From Verrucomicrobiota bacterium (GTDB lineage: Bacteria > Verrucomicrobiota > Verrucomicrobiia > Methylacidiphilales > Verrucolacustridaceae), in NCBI GenBank assembly GCA_010025475.1, contig RGTE01000041.1, positions 1-9,361 on the forward strand: DNA of 9,361 nt, written 5' to 3'. The notes below the pieces were generated by a model. It saw nothing but the letters and a program-made list of their open reading frames with translations. It was not told where the DNA came from and did not search any database. Position 1 is the stretch's first letter. Every line of letters begins with the position of its first letter. Made by a program: the position numbers and the translations under genes. Positions 1 through 6,436 of this stretch are shown piece after piece.

Positions 1-331
1 GGCTCAGCTGTGTTTCCAATACCCAAACGAATCCGGATGGATTCCCTATATCAATTTCGGTTTTGGAGGCGCTTGGACCCTTTTCAAGGTTGGCGGCATC
101 AATTATTTCCCGGGCGTCCCTCAACTCTCCGGAACGGGAAATGCCGTCACCAACGCCTACCAAATCGCCGCCGGCGTCCGTTATCGTCTTTATGAGGAAC
201 TCAGCATCACCTTGGCTTATAAGTTCTTCGGGAACAGTCAGGCCAATATCAACTTGGACAACGGAGTCCAAGCCACCCTCGGCTCCCCGGTGACCAATTC
301 CGCCGAGGTCGGAGTAAACTTTTCCTTTTAA
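1..331 (+). CDS. Outer-membrane beta-barrel protein, C-terminal part (5' truncated by window)
   Basis: The frame beginning at base 2 is open from the window edge to a TAA at 329-331, giving about 109 residues. The sequence alternates hydrophobic and polar residues with many aromatics and glycines, for example YINFGFGGAW, AAGVRYRLYEELSITLAYKF and EVGVNFSF, and it ends in Phe. A terminal aromatic residue on the last amphipathic strand is the classic signal recognised by the BAM machinery, so this is read as the last few strands of an outer-membrane barrel (OmpW/OmpA-like porin or surface antigen). The exact family cannot be named without the N-terminus. Its stop codon is immediately followed by the complementary stop codon of aroC. 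The protein would sit in the outer membrane of a diderm bacterium. Confidence 0.72.
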   Translation, partial: AQLCFQYPNESGWIPYINFGFGGAWTLFKVGGINYFPGVPQLSGTGNAVTNAYQIAAGVRYRLYEELSITLAYKFFGNSQANINLDNGVQATLGSPVTNSAEVGVNFSF

Positions 332-1426
332 CTAGGCTTTGCGGACACCCATCTGCGCACGATCGCGCAGGTAGTGATCCGCCAAGACCAGCCACGTCAT
401 GGCCTCGACCATTGGCACCGCTCGCGGCAACACGCACGGGTCATGACGACCGCGGGCTTTCAGCTCATCCGTCTTGCCTTTCACATTCACGGTCTTCTGG
501 GCCTTGGCAATGGTTGCCACCGGCTTAAAAGCCACCCGGAAAAAAATATCCTCCCCGTTGCTGATGCCCCCCTGCACACCCCCGCTGCGGTTGGTGCGGG
601 TCCGCACATTTTTTCCGTCCATATAGAACTCGTCGTTATGCTCGGAGCCGCGCAGCCTCACGCCGGCAAATCCGGAACCAATTTCAAATCCTTTGCTCGC
701 CGGCAAACTCATGACCGCTTTGGCCAAATCCGCTTCCAGCCGGTCAAAAACCGGCTCTCCCAAACCCACCGGACATCCCCGCACCACGCATTCCACGATT
801 CCCCCCAAGGAATCCCCCTCGGAGCGGACCCGCTCGATCAAGCGCACGACCTCCGCCGCCTCCTTTGCATCCGGCCAGCGGACCGGGTTGGACTCCACCT
901 CGCGGAACGTCACCCCGGCGGCCGGCACCCGCGCGGTGATTGTGCCCACCTGCCGCACAAAAGTCGTCACGCTCAGCTTGGGACAAAGCTGGCCGAACAT
1001 TTTTTTTGCGATCGACCCGCCGATCACCCGTCCGATCGTCTCGCGGGCGGAGGTTCTTCCCCCGCCCTGCCAGTTGCGGATGCCAAACTTGGCTTGGTAC
1101 GTGTAGTCGGCGTGGCTAGGCCGGTACATCGTTTCCATCTCCTTGTAGGCCTCCGGCCTCGCATCCTCGTTCCGAACCCAGACCGAAATCGGCGTCCCCA
1201 GTGTCTTGCCTCCAAACACTCCTGAGAGAATTTCACACCGGTCCGCCTCTTTCCGCGGCGTGACAATCTTGCTTTGTCCCGGCCGCCTCCGGTCCAGATC
1301 CGGCTGCAGATCCGCCTCCGAAAGGGGAATCCGGGGAGGACAGCCATCAATGACCGCACCCACCCCCCCGCCATGGGACTCTCCCCAAGTCGTGACCCGG
1401 TACAAATGGCCGAAGGTGTTTGCCAT
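332..1426 (-). CDS. aroC: Chorismate synthase
   Basis: This 364-aa protein is the expected length for chorismate synthase. The enzyme makes chorismate from 5-enolpyruvylshikimate-3-phosphate using reduced FMN, the last step of the shikimate pathway, in the cytoplasm. Visible family signatures are the N-terminal MANTFGHLYRVTTWGESHG, the central GGGRTSARETIGRVIGGSIAKK region, RTNRSGGVQGGISNGEDI and, near the C-terminus, RHDPCVLPRAVPMVEAMTW. ATG at 1424-1426 is chosen because it places MANTFG exactly where the family begins. The reading frame stays open a further 800 bp upstream, but that part is antisense to the kinase gene and has no family resemblance. No convincing Shine-Dalgarno sequence precedes the start. 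The gene diverges from the shikimate kinase gene, which feeds the same pathway, and ends flush against the stop of the upstream barrel-protein gene. Confidence 0.97.
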   Translation of the reverse strand: MANTFGHLYRVTTWGESHGGGVGAVIDGCPPRIPLSEADLQPDLDRRRPGQSKIVTPRKEADRCEILSGVFGGKTLGTPISVWVRNEDARPEAYKEMETMYRPSHADYTYQAKFGIRNWQGGGRTSARETIGRVIGGSIAKKMFGQLCPKLSVTTFVRQVGTITARVPAAGVTFREVESNPVRWPDAKEAAEVVRLIERVRSEGDSLGGIVECVVRGCPVGLGEPVFDRLEADLAKAVMSLPASKGFEIGSGFAGVRLRGSEHNDEFYMDGKNVRTRTNRSGGVQGGISNGEDIFFRVAFKPVATIAKAQKTVNVKGKTDELKARGRHDPCVLPRAVPMVEAMTWLVLADHYLRDRAQMGVRKA

Positions 1427-1512
1427 GGGACGACTTTGCCCAAAAACAACCGCCAACCCAAGCCTGCGGATGGCGGTCTCGCCATCTGCCTCAGCCCTGC
1501 CAAAATCGGCGT
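1427..1512. promoter_or_regulatory. Divergent intergenic region aroC/shikimate kinase with inverted repeat
   Basis: The 86 bp between the two divergent starts must hold the upstream signals of both shikimate-pathway genes. It contains a perfect 7-bp inverted repeat, ACCGCCA at 1449-1455 and TGGCGGT at 1471-1477. The 15-bp spacer puts the arm centres 22 bp apart, about two helical turns. That geometry suits a dimeric or paired operator, or a weak hairpin. No clear -35/-10 pair was seen on either strand. The role is inferred from position only. Confidence 0.25.
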
Positions 1513-2040
1513 GTGTCGCAAAAAACCGGTCATCTTTGGCTCCTGGGTTTGAGTGGGTCGGGAAAAAGCACCCTCGGGCCCCGCTTGGCCAAAAACCTTC
1601 GTCTTCCCTGGAAGGACACGGATTTGGAAATCGTGCGGGAAGCCGCCAAATCCATCCCGGAGATTTTTCAGACCGAGGGAGAGGAGAAATTCCGGCACCG
1701 GGAAAGCCTGGTCCTGGAAAAAATCGCCTCTGGCCCCGCCGCCGTGGTCTCGTGCGGGGCGGGCTTGGTTCTTCGGGAAGCCAATCGCGCCCGGTTGGCT
1801 TCCACCGGAATCCGGATTTATCTGAAATCAGATCCCGCCACCCTGGCCGGACGACTTCATGCCTCCTCCGACCGTCCTCTTCTTTCCGGGGATTCCCGTG
1901 AAGCCGCGCTCGCCCAACAACTGGCCCAGCGGGCCGACTTTTACGAAGAAAGTGAAATTCAAATTGATGTCTCCCGCCTTGGTCCGGAGGAAGCCATCGC
2001 CGCCATCCGGAATCAACTTCCCGCCCCGTGGTCCCGGTAA
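1513..2040 (+). CDS. aroK: Shikimate kinase
   Basis: This cytoplasmic enzyme phosphorylates shikimate with ATP, two steps before chorismate synthase. The 175-aa length fits the family. It has a Walker A loop GLSGSGKST at residues 12-20, the DTD shikimate-binding motif at 35-37, the RHRE segment at 61-64, a glycine-rich segment SCGAG at 80-84, the lid arginine in RPLL at 121-124, and R140 in the QRADFY helix. GTG at 1513 is chosen because it leaves 11 residues before the P-loop. A TTG at 1420 is also in frame but would add 31 unlike residues and overlap aroC. The family usually has GGG where this protein has GAG. The last 13 bp overlap queG, which suggests translational coupling. The symbol aroK is assigned by family; the aroL alternative cannot be excluded. 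Confidence 0.93.
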   Translation: MSQKTGHLWLLGLSGSGKSTLGPRLAKNLRLPWKDTDLEIVREAAKSIPEIFQTEGEEKFRHRESLVLEKIASGPAAVVSCGAGLVLREANRARLASTGIRIYLKSDPATLAGRLHASSDRPLLSGDSREAALAQQLAQRADFYEESEIQIDVSRLGPEEAIAAIRNQLPAPWSR

Positions 2041-3074
2041 ACGCCGCCACGATTCTTCGCCAAACCGCGGATCGGCTTGGCTTTGACACTTTTGGCATCG
2101 CCCGGGCACAGGTTCCGGCCCACGCCAACCAATTGGACGAGTGGCTGGCGAAATCCTTCCATGGTGAAATGGACTGGTTGGCCCGGGATCCCCATACCCG
2201 GGCCGATCCGGAAAAATACGACCCTGCCTGCCGATCCATTCTTGTGACCGGGGTTTCCAGTCGCCAGTCCGCGCCCCCCTTACACCGGGGACGGATTGCG
2301 GCCTATGCGCAGGGTGCGGATTACCACGATATCCTGCGGGAAAAACTTGAGGGTTTAGCACAAGCAACCATCGCTCCGTGGGGAGGCAATTATCGCATTT
2401 GCGTCGATACCTCCCCTCTTTTGGAAAAACCACTGGCAGCTCTTGCCGGTCTAGGCTGGCAGGGAAAAAACACCCTCCTCATCCACCGGGAACACGGCCC
2501 ATGGCTCTTGCTGGGGTTTCTGCTCACCGATTTGGACCTGCCTGCAGATCGCGCCGATTCCGACCACTGCGGAACCTGCACGCGGTGCCTCGACGCCTGC
2601 CCGACCCAAGCCTTTCCCCAACCTTACGTCCTCGATGCCCGGCGGTGCCTCGCCTACCTCACCATCGAGCACCCCGGCCCCATCCCCGAGGAGTTTCGTC
2701 CGCTGATGGGGGACCGGCTCTTTGGATGTGACGAATGTCTGGAGGTCTGCCCCTGGAATCGCCACGCCCAGGACGCCCGCGAAATCAAACTCACCCCCCT
2801 CGTACGACCTGATCTTCGGGAAATGTTGTCCTGGAATGATGCGCGTTTCCGGTCCGAATTTCGAGGAACCCCCATTTTTCGCCTTAAACGAGACCGTTGG
2901 CTACGCAACATTTGCGTGGTCTTGGGCAACATCGGCTCCCGCGAGGATTTACCGGCCTTGAACAAGGCTGCCGAGGACCGGAATCCCCTGGTGGAGGAAC
3001 ATGCCCGGGCAGGAGGTTGCCGGATTTCTGCTCTTCTTTTTTCACCGCCGGAAGAAGGGTCTTTAATTCGGTGA
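2028..3074 (+). CDS. queG: Epoxyqueuosine reductase (cobalamin- and Fe-S-dependent), odd C-terminus
   Basis: QueG reduces epoxyqueuosine to queuosine at the wobble base of GUN-anticodon tRNAs, using cobalamin and two [4Fe-4S] clusters. The 348-aa product shows the conserved N-terminal domain (LGFDTFGIA), VDTSPLLEK with the likely catalytic Asp128, GLGWQGKNTLLI at 141-152, and eight cluster cysteines: C181, C184, C187, C191 in CGTCTRCLDACP, C207, then C234, C237, C241 in CDECLEVCPWN. A HEAT-like tail follows (RNICVVLGNIGSREDLPAL). The GTG start at 2028 lies inside the end of the kinase gene and fits the usual N-terminus. After NPLVEEHAR (residues 319-327), relatives normally continue with W-A-L and a short helix. 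Here the sequence becomes AGGCRISALLFSPPEEGSLIR, which does not look like QueG, and this part overlaps the opposing lipoprotein gene. The active core is intact, so the product is probably functional. Confidence 0.94.
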   Translation: MVPVNAATILRQTADRLGFDTFGIARAQVPAHANQLDEWLAKSFHGEMDWLARDPHTRADPEKYDPACRSILVTGVSSRQSAPPLHRGRIAAYAQGADYHDILREKLEGLAQATIAPWGGNYRICVDTSPLLEKPLAALAGLGWQGKNTLLIHREHGPWLLLGFLLTDLDLPADRADSDHCGTCTRCLDACPTQAFPQPYVLDARRCLAYLTIEHPGPIPEEFRPLMGDRLFGCDECLEVCPWNRHAQDAREIKLTPLVRPDLREMLSWNDARFRSEFRGTPIFRLKRDRWLRNICVVLGNIGSREDLPALNKAAEDRNPLVEEHARAGGCRISALLFSPPEEGSLIR

Positions 3075-3819
3075 CCTTTGCCTTGTTGTCTTCCTCGGGA
3101 ATTTTTTCCGCCTGTTCCCCTGACAAGTACCCTTTTTCCACCAGGGAATCGGCAAAGGTGGCGTTGGCATCGGGCGGGTAGATCCGGTAAGCCGACCCCA
3201 CGAACTCCATCGCCACGGTCTTGTCTCCTTTGACAAAGGCCTCCGCTGCTTTGGCAAAATAATAAAGGGGGCTGTTCGGGTTGGGTTGCAGGGTATTTAA
3301 AAATGCATCGGCTTTCGCCTTGTCCCCGCCCAACAAGTCACAAAGGTAAATCTTATAAAGTCCCAGGTCATTCTTGGGTTGGCTGTTGACGAAGATCTGA
3401 AACCGCTCCCGGGCCTCCGCATATTTTTTGTTGAGGAAAAGAACCTCCCCCAGGTTGAATTGCGCCATCGGCAGATCGGGTTGCAACTTGAGTGCCTCCT
3501 CAAAAGCCGATTGAGCCTTGGGCCAATCCCGCTGGCGGGTGTAAATGGCTCCCCGTAGGTTCGCCGTGTTGGCTTGCCCGGGTTTGGCCTGTTCTGCCAG
3601 ATCCAAAAACTTGATCGCATTCTCAAGATCGTTCCGGGAAAAGGCCTGCGCAGAACGAATGTAGGTGACTTTGTATTTTTCCTCGGGATCGGTGGGCAAG
3701 TCATCCGTCCGCTTGGCCGCCTCTTCCGCCGTGCTTCGGGCAACGCTATCGGCCTTTTTGCCGCAACCGGAAAGAATGAGCGGCAAGGCCATACCCAAGA
3801 TCCATAAACCCCTTCCCAT
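2884..3819 (-). CDS. TPR-repeat lipoprotein
   Basis: This is a 311-aa predicted exported lipoprotein. ATG at 3817-3819 gives MGRGLWILGMALPLILSGC, a signal peptide with a clean lipobox LSGC, so Cys19 would be lipidated after signal peptidase II cleavage. A short charged linker is followed by several tetratricopeptide repeats, for example RSAQAFSRNDLENAIKFLDLA, NLRGAIYTRQRDWPKAQSAF and FNLGEVLFLNKKYAEARERF. Such proteins act as protein-protein scaffolds at the membrane; the partner is unknown. The frame also runs 62 codons further upstream, but that stretch is not signal-like and would cross into the divergent gene. After LLPAVKKEEQKSG the tail becomes a Pro/Arg/Cys-rich segment of about 50 residues, antisense to the end of queG, ending in KCCVANGLV. 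That tail is probably read-through into unrelated DNA rather than a native domain. Confidence 0.82.
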   Translation of the reverse strand: MGRGLWILGMALPLILSGCGKKADSVARSTAEEAAKRTDDLPTDPEEKYKVTYIRSAQAFSRNDLENAIKFLDLAEQAKPGQANTANLRGAIYTRQRDWPKAQSAFEEALKLQPDLPMAQFNLGEVLFLNKKYAEARERFQIFVNSQPKNDLGLYKIYLCDLLGGDKAKADAFLNTLQPNPNSPLYYFAKAAEAFVKGDKTVAMEFVGSAYRIYPPDANATFADSLVEKGYLSGEQAEKIPEEDNKAKVTELKTLLPAVKKEEQKSGNLLPGHVPPPGDSGPRQPCSRPVNPRGSRCCPRPRKCCVANGLV

Positions 3820-3960
3820 GGGCCAGTTATCCCAGAAGGAACACCATCGAACAATGCGTTTTTCCAGCCAAGCAGACACCCAACACTTGGCTGAGGAGAG
3901 GCGCGAAAACCTCCCCAGAAAAACCTTCGCCTCTTCGCACCTTCGCGGGATGATCCGTCT
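3820..3960. promoter_or_regulatory. Divergent intergenic region lipoprotein/epimerase with inverted repeat
   Basis: The 141 bp between the two divergent genes carries a perfect 8-bp inverted repeat, CAGCCAAG at 3865-3872 and CTTGGCTG at 3886-3893. The spacer is 13 bp and the arm centres are 21 bp apart. The position suggests a shared operator, though the repeat would also form a hairpin in RNA from either direction. I could not pick a convincing -35/-10 pair. Function is inferred from placement. Confidence 0.28.
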
Positions 3961-4854
3961 GTGAAATTTCTCGTGACCGGCGGGGCGGGTTTTATCGGGA
4001 GCCATTTGGTTCGCCGCCTCTCATCCCGGGGACCCGTTACCGTCTTGGATGACCTTTCTTCCGGAAAAAGGGAAAATTTGGATGGCCTTGCCTGTACCCT
4101 GCTTCAGGGCTCCATCCTCGATTCCGCCCCTTTGGCGGAAGCCTGCTCCGGCATCACCCACGTCTTCCACCTCGCCGCCCTGGTCAGTGTCCCTGAATCG
4201 GTTGCCAGCCCAGCCCGCTGCCATGAAATCAATGTCGAGGGGACGCGACGGGTCCTGGCGGCTGCCACCCAGGCCGGCGCTCAAAGACTGGTCTTGGCCA
4301 GCTCCTGCGCGGTTTACGGGGATGAACCCGCCATGCCGAAAACCGAGACTTCCCCCACGGCGCCTGCCAGCCCTTACGCGGAATCCAAGCTCGCCGGGGA
4401 AAAACTTTGCGCACAATCCCCGCTTCCCGCGGTTGCCCTGCGCTTTTTCAACGTGTACGGCCCCGGGCAGGATCCCCGCGGCCCCTATGCCGCGGCTGTG
4501 CCCAGATTTTTGGAAGCCGCCCGTGCCGGCACTCCGCTCACGATTTTCGGAAAGGGCCACCAAACCCGCGACTTTGTGTATGTCGACGATGTTACCGCCG
4601 CCTTGGAACACGCTGCTTTCGGCCCCTCGCTCTCCGGCGTTTATAACGTGGCTTCTGGCCGCTCGGTTTCTGTTCTCCGTTTAGCCGAAATCGTCCTCAC
4701 TCTCACCGGCCTTCGCTCGGAAATTCGCCACGCCCCGGCCCGAGCCGGTGACATCCTCCACTCCTCCGCCTCCATTGAAAAAATCCGTGCCACCGGGTGG
4801 AATCCTTCTTTCGATCTGGCGACCGGCCTCCAAAAAATCCTCGCCGCCGGCTGA
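3961..4854 (+). CDS. NAD-dependent epimerase/dehydratase (extended SDR, nucleotide-sugar 4-epimerase type)
   Basis: This 297-aa cytoplasmic enzyme is of the extended short-chain dehydrogenase family acting on nucleotide sugars. It begins with the NAD-binding Rossmann motif GGAGFIGSH at residues 7-15, followed by the acidic DDLSSG. It carries the active-site serines in ASSCAVYGD (114-115) and the catalytic pair Tyr139 and Lys143 in YAESK. The segment RFFNVYGPGQDPRGPYAAAVPRF and the later QTRDFVYVDDV are typical of the UDP-hexose/UDP-N-acetylhexosamine 4-epimerase branch (GalE, Gne and WbpP-like). The exact sugar cannot be decided. GTG at 3961 is the start because the Rossmann strand KFLVTGG follows immediately. 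The product would feed cell-surface polysaccharide synthesis, but no glycosyltransferase is next to it. It diverges from the lipoprotein gene and is followed by a tRNA gene. Confidence 0.9.
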   Translation: MKFLVTGGAGFIGSHLVRRLSSRGPVTVLDDLSSGKRENLDGLACTLLQGSILDSAPLAEACSGITHVFHLAALVSVPESVASPARCHEINVEGTRRVLAAATQAGAQRLVLASSCAVYGDEPAMPKTETSPTAPASPYAESKLAGEKLCAQSPLPAVALRFFNVYGPGQDPRGPYAAAVPRFLEAARAGTPLTIFGKGHQTRDFVYVDDVTAALEHAAFGPSLSGVYNVASGRSVSVLRLAEIVLTLTGLRSEIRHAPARAGDILHSSASIEKIRATGWNPSFDLATGLQKILAAG

Positions 4855-4902
4855 CCTATCCTCCTTTATCCTCCCGGCCAACCTGCCAAACTAAGACCCC
4901 TA

Positions 4903-4987
4903 GCCCGGGTGGTGGAATGGCAGACACAAGGGACTTAAAATCCCTTGGGGAGAAATCCCCGTGCGGGTTCGACCCCCGCCCCGGGCA
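4903..4987 (+). tRNA. tRNA-Leu (anticodon UAA)
   Basis: The acceptor arms GCCCGGG (4903-4909) and CCCGGGC (4980-4986) pair perfectly, with discriminator A at 4987. The anticodon stem AGGGA/TCCCT encloses the 7-nt loop CTTAAAA with anticodon TAA at 4936-4938, which reads UUA and UUG leucine codons. A long variable arm (GGGG-AGAAAT-CCCC) marks it as a class II leucine tRNA, and the T arm GCGGG-TTCGACC-CCCGC is intact. The 3' CCA is not encoded (the sequence continues CCG), so the CCA end must be added after transcription. Confidence 0.96.
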
Positions 4988-5051
4988 CCGCCGAAAGGCT
5001 TTGGTGTCCTAAAGATTGCCCGAACTCCAAAATTCTATATTCTCCAACGAA

Positions 5052-5285
5052 ATGGCCGACAAAACCCGCATCCTGAAAGAGAATGTTCCCGGAAAGTGGT
5101 ACGTGGACGATTCCTGTACGCCCTGCCACGTCTGCCTGGAGGAGGCCCCCAAGCTTCTCAAATACAACGACGACCAGACCTACGTTTATTTCTTCAAACA
5201 GCCTGAAACTCCGGAGGAGCTCGATGCCGCCCAGCGCGCCCTCGATATCTGCCCCACCGGTTCCATCGGCAGCGATAACGCCTGA
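5052..5285 (+). CDS. Small [4Fe-4S] ferredoxin
   Basis: This 77-aa acidic protein matches single-cluster bacterial ferredoxins. Cysteines C22, C25 and C28 in CTPCHVC, and a distal C67 in ICPTGSI, provide the four cluster ligands. The segment between them (APKLLKYNDDQTYVYF) resembles the usual strand region of this family. It would be a soluble one-electron carrier. ATG at 5052 is chosen because it begins a typical ferredoxin N-terminus; a TTG at 5016 is in frame but adds 12 unlike residues. No Shine-Dalgarno sequence is evident. A weak TTGCCC (5016) and TATATT (5036) pair with a short 14-bp spacer lies just upstream and would give a near-leaderless message; this is speculative. The next gene, a flavin reductase, begins 8 bp after the stop, so the two are probably redox partners in one operon. 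Confidence 0.88.
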   Translation: MADKTRILKENVPGKWYVDDSCTPCHVCLEEAPKLLKYNDDQTYVYFFKQPETPEELDAAQRALDICPTGSIGSDNA

Positions 5286-5293
5286 CCAACCCC

Positions 5294-6430
5294 ATGTCCG
5301 AGACCGCCACGGCCGCCAAGGCTCCCGCCTCTTCGTTTAACCGCAATAACCCCTTCTCCTCGCGGTTGCGCGAAAACTCCCGCCTGAACAAGTCCGGTTC
5401 CTCCAAGGACACCCGCCACATCGTGATTGAGCTCGGTTCCGCCGGCCCCACCTACACCTGCGGAGACTCTCTGGGCGTCGTTCCCCGCAACCCCGACCGC
5501 CTCGTCGACGAGTTCCTGCAAAAACTCGGCCTCACCGGCGATGCCTCCCTCCGCGAGGTCCTCGCCGCCACTGTCATTCTCAACCGCGCGGGCAAAAAGT
5601 TCGTCAAAGCCGTGGCTGACAAGGCTTCCGGCCCGGCCCGTGACAAGCTTCAGGCCATCTGTGCCGATGAGAAAAAACTCGATGAATACGTCTTCGACCG
5701 TGACGTGGTCGATGTCATGAATGACGCCCCGGGGGTGAAGTTCGACCCCGCCGAACTGCCCGGCCTTCTTAACAAGATCGCCCCGCGCCTCTACTCCATC
5801 GCTTCTTCCCCCGACCACCGCCCCGGAGAGGTCCACCTCACCGTCGCCGTCGTCCAGTACACCACTCACGGCCGGCCCAAGCAGGGCCTTGCCTCCGGTT
5901 ACCTCGCCGACCTCGCCGCTGCCGCCGCCGTCCCTGTTTACGTCCAGCCCACCCGCCACTTTCATCTGCCCGCTCCCGACCGCGATGTCATTATGGTCGG
6001 CCCTGGCACCGGCATCGCCCCCTTCCGCGCCTTCCTCCAGCACCGTGCCAAGCACGGGCATACCGGCCGCAACTGGCTCTTCTTCGGCGACCAGCACGCC
6101 GCCACCGATTTCCTGTACGGGGACGAATTCGCCGCCGCCCAGAAGGCCGGCACCCTCCACAAGATCTCCACCGCCTTCTCCCGTGACCAAGCCGAAAAGA
6201 TCTACGTTCAACACCGCATGGAACAGGAAGGCGCCGAACTTTGGCGCTGGCTGGAGAAAGGCGCCTACTTCTACGTCTGCGGCGACGCCAAACGCATGGC
6301 CAAGGATGTCCACCAAGCCCTCCTTGCCATCACCGCCAAGCACGGCGGCAAAAACCCCGAGCAGGCCGAGGAGTACGTCTCCGTCACTCTTTCCAAGACC
6401 GAAAAGCGGTACCTGAAGGACGTGTACTGA
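5294..6430 (+). CDS. CysJ-like NADPH/FAD reductase module lacking the flavodoxin domain
   Basis: This 378-aa cytoplasmic flavoprotein belongs to the ferredoxin-NADP reductase superfamily, in the diflavin-reductase branch (sulfite reductase alpha subunit, cytochrome P450 reductase). An FAD domain with the helical connecting insert spans about residues 40-225, including GDSLGVVPRN and the FAD-binding RLYSIASSP at 165-173. The NADPH domain follows with VGPGTGIAPFRAFL (235-248), FGDQHAATDFLY (264-275) and CGDAKRMAKDVH (329-340). It ends in an aromatic Tyr378, which in this family stacks on the flavin. The FMN/flavodoxin domain normally N-terminal in CysJ is missing: only about 35 low-complexity residues come before the FAD domain. 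The adjacent ferredoxin is a plausible replacement electron acceptor. The downstream partner (sulfite or nitrite reductase, or another enzyme) is not in the window, so the symbol cysJ is withheld. Confidence 0.88.
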   Translation: MSETATAAKAPASSFNRNNPFSSRLRENSRLNKSGSSKDTRHIVIELGSAGPTYTCGDSLGVVPRNPDRLVDEFLQKLGLTGDASLREVLAATVILNRAGKKFVKAVADKASGPARDKLQAICADEKKLDEYVFDRDVVDVMNDAPGVKFDPAELPGLLNKIAPRLYSIASSPDHRPGEVHLTVAVVQYTTHGRPKQGLASGYLADLAAAAAVPVYVQPTRHFHLPAPDRDVIMVGPGTGIAPFRAFLQHRAKHGHTGRNWLFFGDQHAATDFLYGDEFAAAQKAGTLHKISTAFSRDQAEKIYVQHRMEQEGAELWRWLEKGAYFYVCGDAKRMAKDVHQALLAITAKHGGKNPEQAEEYVSVTLSKTEKRYLKDVY

Positions 6431-6436
6431 TCTGCC

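Noticed and set aside
374..1225. 283-codon open frame on the plus strand opposite aroC
   Set aside because: The product is His/Pro/Arg-rich without recognisable motifs and lies entirely antisense to a certain gene.
1427..2239. Long upstream in-frame extension of aroC on the minus strand
   Set aside because: It is antisense to the shikimate kinase and queG genes and has no family resemblance; chorismate synthase begins naturally at 1426.
2654..2965. 103-codon minus-strand frame that could have been a third gene in the queG overlap
   Set aside because: It lies opposite the conserved Fe-S part of queG and reads as an Arg/Ser-rich shadow.
4021..4611. 196-codon open frame on the minus strand opposite the epimerase gene
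   Set aside because: No motif, no plausible start context, and complete overlap with a well-supported enzyme gene.
4903..5051. tRNA-Leu gene as an integration site for a mobile element
   Set aside because: No integrase, no repeated copy of the tRNA 3' end and no foreign gene cargo are visible downstream.
5186..6343. 385-codon open frame on the minus strand opposite the reductase gene
   Set aside because: Its product is a low-complexity Gly/Val/Glu string, the usual antisense shadow of a gene with C- and G-ending codons; the plus strand encodes a clear flavoprotein.
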